The notes beneath the pieces were generated by a model that was not told the DNA's origin, did not search any database, and worked only from the letters and a program-made list of their open reading frames with translations. A stretch of DNA of 64,000 nucleotides from Adineta ricciae (Eukaryota > Rotifera > Eurotatoria > Adinetida > Adinetidae): NCBI GenBank assembly GCA_905250025.1, contig CAJNOJ010000001.1:186001-250000 (forward strand), written 5' to 3'. Positions 45,125 to 58,433 of the stretch are shown here, one piece after another (the stretch's first letter is position 1; every line of letters begins with the position of its first letter). Made by a program: the position numbers and the translations under genes.

Positions 45125-47381
45125 ATGGCTGGTCAAGGTATTTTGATCATTATCATTCCGAACGATTTAAATACTGAACAACAACAAACTTTCGATGCTG
45201 TACAGACTATTAAAGATCCAATTGATCTACCTATTCAAACGACAGTATCAGAAAGCGAACATTCAAAAGAATTTCCTTGTGCGGCATGCGGATCTTCTTT
45301 AACATCGCGTTTCCGTGCTCATCTTTGTTCAAAACTGAATCTCGTCGATGCTATCTGGGTATGATCGACTTTCGATACCAGATTTTTTTCAAAACGATGT
45401 TATTCTCTTCCATAGATACTTTCTGATGATCATGAACATTTCTTTATTACATGTTTTGCTGAGCTCGGTCAACATTCTGATTATATCCTGGAAGAATTAC
45501 GTTTGGCAGAAATAGGCATTCGTCCAGGTTCGAAAGTATTCATTCTTCCTCTCTCGTGTGCACTTGGAATTCACAGTCTGACGTCGACAACTCCAGCAAT
45601 CGTGGAAATTAATGATCCAGGCAAAGAATTAGAAAATGAATCTCAACCGCTAACAAGTGACGATCAAGAATTACACGAGCGATTGGGAACAAATCAAAGT
45701 GATTTCAAACGAAGCATCCGAGCAAGATTAACGGTCTTACAAGTTGTGAATGCTATACGTGGACAAACATTGTTTTCATTTGATTTTCTTCTACTAACAA
45801 TACTGGCGTCGATCATTGCCCTGTTAGGTTTATTAGAAGATAATTCAGTGTAAAGTTATTTATTCTAGCTCAGCAAACAAAATCTATTTTCTCTTTTAGG
45901 ATTCTAGTTGCTTCAATGTTAGTATCTCCGTTAATGGTAAGTTCACAATAGAAGCTAAATGAGGAGAAAAAAAATCTTTTATTGTTAGGGTCCGATATTG
46001 GGTATTGTATTCGGTTTATGTATTGGCGATTCGCGATTGTGGAAAGTTGGACTGAAAACAGAAGCTATTGGATTGTTCGTGGCGATACTAACAGGATTTG
46101 TTGTTGGATTGTGTACAACATGGTCAGAAACACGATGGGGCTCATCGGATTCTTTCCCCACGCATGAAATGCGTTCCAGGTACTAACAAAGAAACAAAAA
46201 CTTCCTTTATTTTGATTGTACGCATTGTTTCAATGCAGAGGTGATATTCGTCGTTTATGGGCTGGTGCTCTCGTCGCGTTACCCTCTGGAGCAGGTGCAG
46301 CTCTGAGTGTTCTCGGTGGAAATATAGGAAGTCTTGTATGAATATATTCCGTGAATAAGAGGCCGAAGTATTTTGATATGATGTACTTAGGTTGGTGTTG
46401 CGATCAGTGCCAGTCTTCTACCACCAGCTGTGAACGCTGGCCTTCTCTCTAGTTATGCGTTCCTATCAGCACTCATACCAGCCATTGGAGAAGAGTCCAC
46501 TACATTCGAACCTCACAAAAAGATCGATGCCCTCACGGCTGCGGCCAAAAACTGTACAAAGTTCGTTGGAAATGATTACAAACCAATCTATTCATGTCAC
46601 ATGGCCACAGAGACAGGACTATTGGGAATTTGTTCCTTTGTACTAACTATGACAAATATTATCTGTATTATCGGTACGTCATGTTTGATTGTTGCAATAG
46701 AAGGCACATTCTCTCGTTTTAAACTATAGTCGTATCGATGGTTATCTTACGAATCAAAGAAGTCGTTCCAATCGTTCGCGATGATGAAATTGGTATAACT
46801 GATTCTATTAATACTTTTCGGTGCCATGCATCTCACTATTTTCTTTCCTAGCACAATTTTGGCATGATGATGTTCGTATCGTGCGTGGGCAAAATAAAAC
46901 CAGACAACGTCGTGACGTTACTGGTCTTGTTAATATTTGGAAGGAGATGACTGGTACAAATCCATCAGCATTACCTATTGGAGATAATCAACAAGAAGTC
47001 GAAGTCGATAGCAAAACAACTGAACATCACAAACTGTTCAGACATCGAAATAAGTCACAAATCACCTTGGCACGTAAATTAAGAAATCTCGAAGAATTCG
47101 CCGACGCTTATAATCTAAATCTATCCATTTCCGATGATACATCATTGAAAAATGAACGTGCACGGAAAAATGTACAACGAATGGCGAATGACATCTTAAC
47201 AACTATCGATGAGACCAATCAAGTCAATCTAGGTAGCTTTGTGACACAGTTTGGTCGATCAGCAACGCGCTCGCGTATGCAAACGTTTTATCAAGAGCTA
47301 CTCGATGTGATGCCCTCACAATGGAAAGAAATCTTCGAACAACAACAGCAGCTGCAGCAGCAAGCTTCAGCACATAAATAA
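45125..47381 (+). CDS. DUF389 family membrane protein, eight exons
   Basis: Exons: 45125-45358, 45416-45849, 45900-45936, 45989-46179, 46239-46335, 46391-46673, 46730-46792, 46852-47381; 622 aa with all phases agreeing. The middle holds the DUF389 signature (ASMLVSPLMGPILGI, VALPSGAGAALSVLGG, VGVAISASLLPPAVNAGLL). It has about six hydrophobic spans between residues 220 and 440. The N-terminal 210 residues are soluble with a CAACGS motif. The C-terminal 180 residues are charged and end in a glutamine-rich tail. DUF389 proteins are common in bacteria and of unknown function, probably transport-related. Eight short introns show the gene is at home in a eukaryote. Confidence 0.85.
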
Positions 47382-47806
47382 ATGTTGCTGTAGTCAGATA
47401 AACACCACCTAGCGCTTGTTTTCCCATAAGTATTCATGCATTGTAGTGTGTATGACGAATAAAGTCACATGAAAACCACATACATATGTGTTTATTCATT
47501 TTTTCACGTAAGTACAATGGACAGACAGAAGACAACGTAGATATGAAAAGAAGAACATGGATACGAATCGGGAATAGTCAAATGCGAATAATAATAGTTA
47601 AAGTTCAGATTTTATTAGTCAGTCGGTCTTTAGTGGATTTTCGCATGGCATAGAACGTTAAACTCAATGTACATGATCGTCGGATTATCATGGCATGGAA
47701 GGACGGATAAGTTCACTTTTTTCGTACCAGAGACAAGTGCCCACGAGAAACCAGGATGAGACGTATATGACACTAATTCTTGTTGTTTTCGAGTTTTCGA
47801 TTACAT
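47382..47806. other. Intergenic interval
   Basis: Nothing recognisable beyond the probable DUF389 3' UTR (AATAAA at about 47457). Confidence 0.5.
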
Positions 47807-48124
47807 TCAGCAAGAAATAATAATGATTTGATGGAGATATCCGATGAGGTCCCACTCAATTTTTCGATCAAAAAGCTTATCGTTCGATAGGCTCAAAATT
47901 TCATTCTTTAATCTTAATAAAGCAAGATCAGTATCGATGGCCTTCAGTTCATTGAACTTGTCAACGTTTTCATTGAATAAGCCACGTCGAATAACTTTTG
48001 CTGAATAGATCATTTGATTGGGAAACTTGGTTTCATCCTGACAAAACAGGATGAAAAATATGTGCACACGTAAGAAATTCACTATATAAAATTTCCGGTA
48101 AGATGGTCTGCCACATCGATCCAT
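47807..48124 (-). CDS. Possible small protein of unknown family
   Basis: Frame from an ATG at 48124 (MDRCGRPSYRKFYI) to a stop at 47807. It contains a 45-base stretch with good GT and TTTTGTCAG signals whose removal keeps the frame and joins FYI to DETKFPNQMIYSAKVIRRG. The downstream part (FNELKAIDTDLALLRLKNEIL) has coding-like composition. An overlapping frame upstream (CNYLSLSDSVQEECSYTFDG) also looks coding, so the true structure is unsettled. Family unknown. Confidence 0.35.
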   Translation of the reverse strand: MDRCGRPSYRKFYIVNFLRVHIFFILFCQDETKFPNQMIYSAKVIRRGLFNENVDKFNELKAIDTDLALLRLKNEILSLSNDKLFDRKIEWDLIGYLHQIIIISC

Positions 48125-48288
48125 CAAAAGTATAAGAACATTCTTCTTGAACGGAATCGCTGAGCGACAGATAATTACAGCTTTCTTTCTTTCTTTTTGT
48201 TAATCTTTCACACCCTCGATGTAAGAAAATCGAATTTATTTTCAAAAGCTTGATTTATTGTTTAAATAAATAAAGGTAAAAAAAGAGA

Positions 48289-48997
48289 CTAATGCTGATG
48301 AATTTCATCGATACCGATGGTGGTAAGTAAAACAACAGTAGGATCTTGATTGACTTCGATTTTGACACTCTATGTATTGTAAGCATGAAAGTGTTTCTTG
48401 TGAATTTCGACAATCCAGGAGGAGTTTATCATCATACGAGGGCTAAAGCAAATAAAACTACGTCAGCATACTTTGTGACCGTCTGTTTTAATTGAAAATG
48501 TTCGGCAACCAGTGTTTCTGGTTATATGGTAAGCTCCCAATTTGATTGATTTCAATTTGTATGGATCATGAATAACTGATGGGCAATATGTCAATGTTTT
48601 ATCTGGAGAGAGATATGATTTCATGTTGAATTGTGCACTTGGCGGGCTTACTTTTGATAGAGATAAGTCAAATCGTGTTTGCATTCGTAGAGTGATTAAC
48701 TTTTATCGAGAAAAATGAGTCTCTTGCCAAGATCTAATATTTCATTTGGAATTGAAAAACGAGTGAGACTTTAACCGTCCAGTGCTTTGCCAACTTCAGT
48801 TATTCTCGATGAATCGCAAACTATGGCAAGGAGAAACAAATAAGAACGTGTCTACTTCAGCCAGTATTCAATAAACTACCTTGTTTCATGTCAAATTTTC
48901 GTTCGGATTTGAAGCCAACAGAGATGGCACTCATAAATAATAGTAAGAGAATAAATGTGAACGTGCGTCTGATACTCACAGATTGTAGAAAATTCAT
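48289..48997 (-). CDS. Small secreted protein, four exons
   Basis: Exons in coding order: 48880-48997, 48776-48820, 48472-48650, 48289-48369; 140 aa with consistent phases and GT-AG introns. The N-terminus has a basic start and a hydrophobic signal segment (FTFILLLLFMSAISVGF). The mature part has three cysteines (VCDSSR, LTYCPSV, NTGCRTF) and a beta-rich look ending TVVLLTTIGIDEIHQH. Unrecognised family. The exon model is inferred from phase agreement only. Confidence 0.55.
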
Positions 48998-49189
48998 CGA
49001 TATTAGGTTTTGAGCGAGATTTGTTTTCACGTTTTATAATAGAGTAGACAGATGATCGATACCCTCTCAGACAGCAAAGTCATCGTGAAACAAAAATACG
49101 AAGAAAAACAGCAAACCACGTGTCTATATTATGTACACACGTTTGTTTTTGTCGTTGAAGAAATCGGTGACTGACTGTAAACACATAAT

Positions 49190-49960
49190 GCTAGTTTTAA
49201 TCGTCGGAGCGTTTCATCAATCCGGTTTTCTCGAACAGAAAACATAATACGAAGCCATCCAGGTTGCAAACATCCAAGAAATTGACCTGTACTGATATAG
49301 ATGTCATCACTGCATATAGTTTCAAACAATCGTTGCCCTTATTCAAAGGTAATTGCATGGAGTAATCAACGAAGATCAATCCAAATGAAAAAGCCTGCTC
49401 TGCCTTGCCGAACATGAATGTATTCATCTAAATCTTCAACGATCGGCGATGGAATCTGAAGGAAATAGATTGCCGGTGCACAAGAACATAGACTCTCTGA
49501 ACCAGCGTATAGTATGGTTAGATTTCATCAATAATAACCTTTAGTTATTTTTCGGCAGCATATTCTAAGATAGTTTTAATGGTTTCTTCATCGTAGATAT
49601 CACCGATTGCATTTTGTGGTTTAACAAGAATGATTCCATAGGGACGAAGATCTTGTTCCATCGCCTTTTCATAGCCATGTTGAAAGTTTTCTACAGACAG
49701 AATAAATTTACCCCAGCCGTGTTCTAGCAACGGACATTGGAATGTTATGCAGTTCGCAAGAACTCAAACATCATGGCCGACAGCAGTAAAATATGACGAT
49801 GCGATTGATAAAACATCATCTTTCTCTCCGATATTATAACTGAGCAGTGACATGACACCCGTTAAACCGCTTGATGCAAGCACTCGATCATGCTTGACAC
49901 GTCTATGAAGATGAAATGTATATTGAAAAAATTAACATAAGGTTTGTCAGATAGTACATA
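49190..49960 (-). pseudogene. ACC-synthase-like aminotransferase, decayed copy
   Basis: Related to animal ACCS, PLP-dependent aminotransferases of fold type I. Blocks in order: RVLASSGLTGVMSLLSY, SSYFTAVGHD, LSVENFQHGYEKAMEQDL, GIILVKPQNAIGDIYDEETI, then GRAGFFIWIDLR, FLGCLQPGWLRIMFS and ENRIDETLRRLKLA. ILVKPQNAIGD matches human ILISPQNPLGD, and CLQPGWLRIMFS matches CKEPGWFRFVFS. It is broken by in-frame stops (TGA after VGHDV, TGA after WIDLR, TAA after ITFE). The stretch that should hold the PLP lysine is missing between about 49480 and 49545. Confidence 0.8.
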
Positions 49961-51640
49961 TGAATTGTGTTCCATTGTAATAAGCGATCGATCAAATGTC
50001 TGGCAAAGAGCGATTAAGCTGAACAATGCTCAGCCTAGTATCACCTTCGATCTCGAAGTCGTATGCTTTAATACTTTCTAATTGTTTGACTGTTATTCCC
50101 TTTTCTGAAAGAAAGGGTTATAGCGACATAAATACAGTCGTGAAAATGCATAAAGTTTGTTTGCATAATCCAATCAGATTGCAGTATATTATAAATCAAT
50201 GAAATTTATCTATAATCATCAAAGATTGACCACTGATGAGGTAACCGAGGTCGAGGATCTCGAATCCGATATCAGTTTTTCGAGACTTCAAACAGCTAAT
50301 TATTAATTAGGCAATGAAAAATTTTTTGGTTGTTGAGTAAGACTCGACCGAAGGGTAATCGGCGTCGAAGATATCGAATCTGGTGTTAGTTTTTCTGTAG
50401 AAAAATTCTGTTCTGTTTTTTCAGAAAAAGTACGATTTTTTGCAAGGAAGATTTTTTGTGGGCGATAGTGTTTGAAGCAGCAATATGTAGAATAAAACCA
50501 AATAGCTGATTAGCGTCCGCCGGCTGGATACTCATACTCATCAGTATATTGATAACATTACAATTATATAAACAGCTATATTACACAAACATTATCTGCT
50601 GCTAACCACTCGAAATAATATTTCCTCTAACAAATGTTGTTTTGGACAGTCACAATGGCACAACATTGGTGATTCTTTAACAGGGAATGAAAGGAAATGG
50701 TTTGATTGAATTTGAAGGGGATTTTAAGCTAGATGAAAGAATGAAAGTTGGACATGTAACGGCTAGCCGCGAGTGGCCGAACGGAGGCAGACCAACGAGC
50801 GACCAGGTGCTTGTGTGGGTGGCTTAGAAGAGATAAAACAAGTGTAAGTAAATTGATTTTTGATTGTAAATAGTGGGAAGAGAGTCGATTAGTAAATCTT
50901 TAGAAACAGTGTTCCTTTTGCTTACATCTTTTGACAAATGAATTGAAAGCAGTTTAACATGAATAAAGTAGAAAAGGATTAAAAAAAAAGAATCTGCATA
51001 AAAGTGGCTTTAATTCGAAGCGGATTAGAGTGTGATATACGTTAGAGTTTTTATTTGAGTCTTGTAATTCTTTCAGAATAGGGTCAGCGGATCCAACAGA
51101 TGAGCGCTACTTGTTGGTAGTAGCAAACGAAACAATTAAGTTTATTTTCGACTCAGATTGGCAAATACATTCAATGAAAACTAATTTACAATAAAGGAAA
51201 ATATGCATTATGATCTTTCAAGCCAACAGATATAAGTAATATCAGTTGTTCCAATCTCAAGTGAGGTAAGATGATGCCATTGAACGATTTCATTCGACTG
51301 AATTACTACTAGATGATTTCTCCACATTATTTGACTGCGGAGTAGTATTCCAAATACAAAAGGTTTTTACCAATGGAAAAGCTTTAGCTATTCTAAGAAA
51401 AAAGAACATATTCAAATGACGTCCAGTCCAGTCAGCTACATATAGCTCAATAACGTAATTGAACACGGTATTTGTAAGTATATTATCAATAAAGCAAAGC
51501 TTTCCAAAGTCAAAGGGTAACGTATATACACGATATGTGATTGAGAAACTACGGGTAATAACACCTGATATTTCGTGATATCCAATATTCATGAAATTTC
51601 ATTTATAAGATGTATTGGATTCATCCCATGTTGTCTGTTT

Positions 51641-51961
51641 TTAACCCCCTGAGAACGGATGATATATGTATACGTCTGGGTTGAAATCAACTGATAATTT
51701 ATTTGCGTATACTATTTACGATATTTTAATGATCTACGTCGCTACGTATATCGTTAATGCATTATCCTATCATTCGTATAGTGACCTCTTTCATCTTTTT
51801 GTAGTTATATTCATCACTTCTAATTTTTCGCTATATCATAGTCCACCGCTATCATTTATCGTCTATTTTTTATTTATCTTCGCACACATTGTCTCTTGCA
51901 TCCACCAGAGTGTGAAGTCTTGTTTGCTCTATTAAAAATAATCCTGTCCTCAAGGGGTTAA
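51641..51961. mobile_element. piggyBac-like MITE in copy C
   Basis: Same element as in copies A and B, slightly shorter because of small internal deletions, again bounded by TTAA. Confidence 0.65.
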
Positions 51962-53334
51962 TATTACCAGTGAAATCAAATCATGGAAAATACTTTTAGT
52001 AAGAGGGACTATGAATGCGCATCAATTAAGGAATAAAATAGATTTTCAGGCAAATCACATGAGCAATCTGTGTTTCAGCAAAGGAAAACCGATGCTGAAG
52101 TACTAGAACAATGTAGTTCCATTCGTTTCATAATTTATTGCAGAAAGCATAGAGTAAAATATTGTGAAACCGATATAACATAGCACGCTTTACATAAAAT
52201 ACTATCCTCCACAGCCAAATAATACATTAAGTACTATTTTTGCCCTTCGTTGTAACTGCTCGCATTATTGTATATCACAGTTATTATATTGTAAGAAACT
52301 AATCGGAAGTTAGCTGATAGCAGGACTATGGATGTGTTAAAGTAAGATACCACAGCGTTCTTGTAGATTTCATAATTATCGTTAAAACCATCTGTTTAGA
52401 GATATTGAAAAGCGGTTTAACTTTTCCAATAAGCTAAACGTCTTGTTTCCTAAGAGAATCGATAACATTTGGTGTTTCGAAGTTTTTCCACGTTTTCTTA
52501 TTTATTAAAATACCATGGGGGTAATGAATTCATCAAAATGAATTGACAGCAAATTGTTAGAGCACTTCGATGAGGGAGCTGTCATTCTATTTATATGAAA
52601 GATGGTGAATGTTCTAACTCATCCTTCAACACAAAAACCAGATACGCAGCTTAGAGACAGCAATTTAACTTAACTTTAAATGTTCTAGTTAACGTCACCT
52701 CTGCAGTAAACCGTAGCTCAATTTTTTTAAATAGTTTTTGCCTTTAAAAAAGAAATAAAAGATCATGTCACTGTTTTTTTTCAGGTTGAGAAGCGATCAT
52801 TTTTGTTTGTGTTTTATCTATCATCGAATAAGATTTGAAAAAATGAAACAAACACACTGACGTGAGGAATGCTGCATGAAGCTCTATCAGTGAAAACTTG
52901 CTGGGTAACATTTAGTGTTCTCGAAGACAAAACATACATAATAAAAATAGATCTCTAATCTAAGCTGCAGAGTTTTTCATATTCCATTACAATTTTTAGT
53001 TAAAAAAATTAATTTAGAAATGTTGATTTCTTTTCATGAAACTAGAATCGGTTTCCAAAGGAGCCAAAGCCATAAAAGATGTCCTGTTTTCAATTTTTTA
53101 ATTTACCATTGTAACTGTGAAAACAGAATTCACTGCGCATACGTATTCTAATGCCATCTATCTGCGCACGCCAACAATTCATAACAGTTGAAATGATTAC
53201 ACGTCATTTGTTTTCGTCAAAGACATATATATCTACATCATCACCATGAATTACTACTGATAACGAACAAAACTAAATATTTTTCATCGCTTCCAGTCTC
53301 TACGGTACAGTCTGCTGCACGATTGAAATACAAC

Positions 53335-56300
53335 ATGCACACATTTTCAACATTACCTGTCGAACTAGTTTATCGAATTATGGATCATCAAAATGGCCGG
53401 ACGCTATTTTGTTCAATGCAAAATATCTGTCGACGGCTCAATCAGATCCTGAGTACTTATCAGCGATATCAAGTAAGTTTACTTCGTATCCTAACATTCT
53501 TGTCGACTGTGCTATACATAAGCTTAATGGTATTTGATGTCGTAGATTCCCTCATAGGACTAACCAAACTAATTTCATAATTCACAAACAATTTCCTAGG
53601 ATAAGACAATCACAGCCAGAAGTCATATGAAATCCAGTATTCCATCACTCTCTCCCATTTGTTCTATGTAGATTGAGGATCCATTCGACCGATACGCGAC
53701 CATGAACGAGCAAAACGCTTACTTATGCGTTACCGTTTCTGCGTTGCACTACTCGAGACAAAAATTGCGTCAATTACAACTTTTGAGGGAACTCATCTAC
53801 TGAAGCAAACAACACTGTACAGTTCTTTGACCTATCCCAATATTCATTCTCAACACGGCTACATTAAATTCCGCTCCTACATTTCAGAAGAGTAGGACTT
53901 AGATTTCACTGGACCGCGTCTTCAAAAGAGACTTCTCATTACCACCAATACATATTGAAACTTATGCCCTACTCTTTCCAACTCCATCCTATCACAGTAA
54001 TATCCAGCCTAGATTCTCGACACAGCACTTCTTTCCTCAACAACAACTAGCATCATCATCCACCCGCAGAATTCCCATCTACACCCAACTCCTCCTTAAA
54101 AATCTACCCCACACATACCTATTTCAAATCACATACATGCCATCGGAAGTGCCACCAAAAGTTCTCTTTACTACTTCCGCTTTTCATTACATACTACTTC
54201 AATCTAGACACTCACCACCCTTAACCTCCAGGATAACCAAATCGGTGATGAAGGAGCACAAAACATTGCGGATGCGTTGCGAACGAACACAGTAATATTG
54301 ATCTCATTTTATTAGAGATGAAGCACTCAGTGTATCTCACACCTACAGACACTCACCACACTTGACCTCAATGGGAACGAAATTGGCGCTGACGGAGCAC
54401 AACACATTGCTAATGCACTCCGAACGAATACGGTAATATTGATCTGCTTTCATAGAAGATGAAGCACTCAGTCTATATCACACCCACAGACACTCACCAC
54501 ACTTAACCTCAGTTGGAACCGAATCCGTGCTGAAGGAGCACAACACATTGCGGATGCGTTGCGAACGAATACCGTAATATTGATCTCATTTCATAGAAGA
54601 TGAAGCACTCAGTCTATCTCACATCTGCAGACACTCACCACACTTGACCTCTATCAGAACGGAATCGGTGCCGAAGGATCACGACACATTACGCATGCGT
54701 TGCGGACGAATACCGTAATATTGATCTGATTTCATAGAAGATGAAGTACTCAGTCTATATCACACCTACAGACACTCACTACACTTAACCTCAGTTGGAA
54801 CCGAATCCGTGCTGAAGGAGCACAAGACATTGCGGATGCGTTGCGGACAAATACGGTAATATTGATCTCATTTTATTAGAGATGAAGCACTCAGTCTATC
54901 TCACACCTACAGACACTCACAGCACTAGACCTCCATACGAACGAAATCGGTGCTAAAGGAGCACAACACATTGCGGATGCGTTGCGGATGAATACGGTAA
55001 TATTGGTCTCATTTCATAGAAGATGAAGCACTTAGTCTATATCACGCCTACAGACACTCACAGCACTAGACCTCCACCATAACGTAATCCGTGATGAAGG
55101 AGCACAAAACATTGCGGATGCGTTGCGAACGAACACAGTAATATTGATCTCATTCCATAGAAGATGAAGCATTCAGTGTATCTCACACCTACAGACACTC
55201 ACCACACTTCACCTCAATGAGAACAAAATCGGTGCTGAAGGAGCACAACACATTGCGGATGCGTTGCGGACGAATACGGTAATATTGATCTCATTTTATT
55301 AGAGATGAAGCACTCAGTCTATATCACACCTACAGACACTCACCACACTTGACCTCTATCAGAACGTAATCGGTGCTAAAGGAGCACAACACATTGCTAA
55401 TGCGCTCCGAACGAATACCGTAATATTGATCTGATTTCATAGAAGATGAAGCACTCAGTCTATATCACACCTACAGACACTCACCACACTTAACCTCATT
55501 TGGAACGAAATCGGTGATGAAGGAGCACAAAACATTGCGGATGCGTTGCGAACGAACACAGTAATATTGATCTCATTTTATTAGAGATGAAGCACTCCAT
55601 CTGTCTCACACCTACAGACACTCACCACACTTAACCTCAGTTGGAACCGAATCCGTGCTGAAGGAGCGCAACACATTGCGGATGCGTTGCGAACGAACGC
55701 AGTAATATTGATCTGATTTCATAGAAGATGAAGCACTTAGTCTATATCACACCTACAGACACTCACCACACTTGACCTCCATACGAACGAAATCGGTGCC
55801 GAAGGAGCGCAACACATTGCGGATGCGTTGCGGACGAATACGGTAATATTGATCTCATTTCATAGAAGATGAAGCACTCAGTCTATCTCACACCTACAGA
55901 CACTCACAGCACTAGACCTCGACAATAGCGTAATCGGTGCCGAAGGAGCACAACACATTGCTAATGCGCTCCAAACGAATACAGTAATATTGATCTCATT
56001 TTATTAGAGATGAAACACTCAGTTCATCTCACACCTGCAGACACTCACCACACTTCATCTCAGTAGGAACGTAATCGGTGCTGAAGGAGCGCAACACATT
56101 GCAGATGGGCTGCGAACGAATACGGTAATATTGATCTCATTTCATACAAGATGAAGCACTCAGTTTATCTCACACCTGCAGACACTCACCACGCTTCATC
56201 TCAGTAGGAACAAAATCGGTGCTGCAGGAGCAGAACACATTGCAGATGGGCTGCGAACGAGTACGGTAATATGGATCTCATTTCATAGAATATGAAGCAC

Positions 56301-56904
56301 TTAGTCTATCTCACACCTACAGACACTCACCACCCTTGACCTGGAAGGGAACAAAATCGGTGGTGCAGGAGCACAACACATCGCAGATGGGTTGCGAACG
56401 AATAGGGTAATATTGATCTCATTTCGTAGAAGATGAACCACTCAGTTTATCTCACACCTGCAGACACTCACCACACTTCACCTCAGTTGGAACGAAATCG
56501 GTGCTGAAGTAGCACAACACATTGCTAATGCGCTCCGAACGAATACGGTAATATTGATTTCATTTTATTAGAGATGAAGCACTCCATCTGTCTCACATCT
56601 ACAGACACTCACAACACTTGACCTTCGTGCGAACGCAATTGGTGCGGAAGGAGCACAACACATTGCGGATGCGTTGCGAACGAATACAGTAATGTTGATC
56701 TCATTTTATTAGAGATGAAGCACTCAGCCGGTCTCACTCCGACAGACACTCACCACACTTAACCTCTACGACAACAAAATCGGTGATGAAGTAGCTCAAC
56801 ATATTGCAGATGCATTGGGAAGGAATATAGTAAGATTGATGCTGTGCTCCAAGAAGTTTGTAATCTCTGTTTTGTCTCATTCTTAGAGCGCCAAGGTGGT
56901 ATAG
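53335..56904 (+). CDS. F-box/leucine-rich-repeat protein, copy C (21 exons predicted)
   Basis: F-box exon 53335-53472 is nearly identical to copy B (NICRRLNQILSTY). Then come 19 LRR exons of 84 bases starting at 54208 and every 141 bases to 56746-56829, and a terminal exon 56887-56904 (SAKVV, stop), giving 583 aa. All LRR exons I translated are open and phase 0. The spacer between F-box and LRRs differs from copy B by many small changes and small indels and keeps no shared frame, which argues it is intronic or decayed. Repeat residues differ from copy B at the exposed LxLxxN positions (HHNV, LYQN, IRTN, DNSV). Confidence 0.7.
54208..56829 (+). repeat. Array of 19 exon-intron LRR units, 141-base period (copy C)
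   Basis: Same 84 plus 57 base unit as copy B with no indels over 19 units. Two main intron versions alternate, one with TTTCATAGAAGATGAAG and one with TTTTATTAGAGATGAAG, and can be used to trace unit duplication. The last unit ends DEVAQHIADALGRNI, matching the cap of copy B. Confidence 0.95.
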
Positions 56905-58430
56905 GTCTGGCTTTCAATTCAATCGCAGAACAAGTGATCGTGGATCTGATGGCTCTTTGTGTTGATCAGATCTTTTTCGATTGAGAACTTAGTAGATATC
57001 ATTTGTTGTGTGGTCATCGGGACATTGATGAGTAATAAAGGTATAGAAAACGAATGTTGTTGTGGGAAGTGAATGTTACCTGAATGTTAATGCTTTTTGT
57101 TGCGCGAGAAATTCATGTGCATTAGTCAAAATGAATGGTTTAGTTACGAAGGTATAACGGAGCAGTGTTTGGTAGAGGAGACGCCATAGTGGGATGCGTT
57201 TATGAATGATCCTCTCGGTTTAGAGTCTGTTTCTGACAGGGTATGATGGACAAGACTATATTACTGTAGGCAGCTCGACTATACTGGAGATGTAGAAGAA
57301 TGGGATCGATGATAGTACATCACGTATGAAGCTCAGATGTTATTTCTACTAATGGCAAAGTGATCAGGCCGTGGTACACTGAATGGCAGCGATTCTTCAT
57401 TATAAGAAAGCTGTTGCATGTTTTATTCCAAAGCCTAAATGTATTGATTGTTTGATGAGGAGGTTTTATTTGTTTTTGTGGTTCATTTTCGGAGAGAGTA
57501 GCATTCATCCGTTATGTAGGAGTTCTACGGTGCGTTTGAAAGAAACACTGTTATAAACTGACTAGAATGACATAGTGAAGAGAGAATAATTAAAAAATAG
57601 CAAACCCGATGGTTCTGTTAGATTAATCATTTCCCACTATCAGCGTAGTCTGAAAACAAGTTATTTTGTCGAATATGATCAGCGGTATTCAGTCTTGGTG
57701 CTTATCCATGTTAAAATATCAGGGAAGTTTTTTCACAGTACTTTATCGTAGAAAGAGCTTTGCAAAATATTTTCGAGCTCGTTTGTATATCATTCTGATA
57801 ACAGGGCTTTGTGTTTATGGTGTGTTTACATCGAACATCTCGACACTGTTTGAAACGCTCAGAAGTTTGAAGTGGTATGAAATTTGATGATAGGGACCTA
57901 TTGTACCCTTGCTCTGAGATCTATCTTTTGAATGATGACAAAGCTGAAACCGCTCAGCTGTGCATAATTCAACATCATAGTCTGTGCGCGAAGGTATTAC
58001 ATATATATTCGTAGTGTTCTTTAACATTACACTGTAAGAGAACGTACATTTCATTTGGTTTAGATACTTGTCTTTGAGTTCTCTGAACGTATAGGTGATT
58101 GAAAACTCGCAGGAGATGATGATCATTGAACAGAAGTGGATTTTGGCTATCTGGAGCCACCCCAGACTGAATTTATACATGTAGCATTACTACGTTTGGA
58201 GGTGTATCTGAAATGGTATGTATATAGCCCGCCTGTTTGCAAGGAGTTAACAGCACTTGGTCAAAATACACTCATATAAATCGAGTGGACTGAAAGTATG
58301 CAAAGGATCATCATCTAAGTACATATATTCTTGCTTTTAATCGCGGTATTTGCGCACATTTAGTCTCTGTTTGTTTACAAATGAGTACCAACAACGAATA
58401 CAACCGTGTAGTAATAGTCTGTATGTGTTG
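56905..58430 (+). repeat. 3' flank of copy C, also present in B and D
   Basis: Non-coding. Equivalent to 43270-44122 in copy B and to 60028-61545 in copy D. No conserved reading frame among the three copies. Confidence 0.8.
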
Positions 58431-58433
58431 TAC

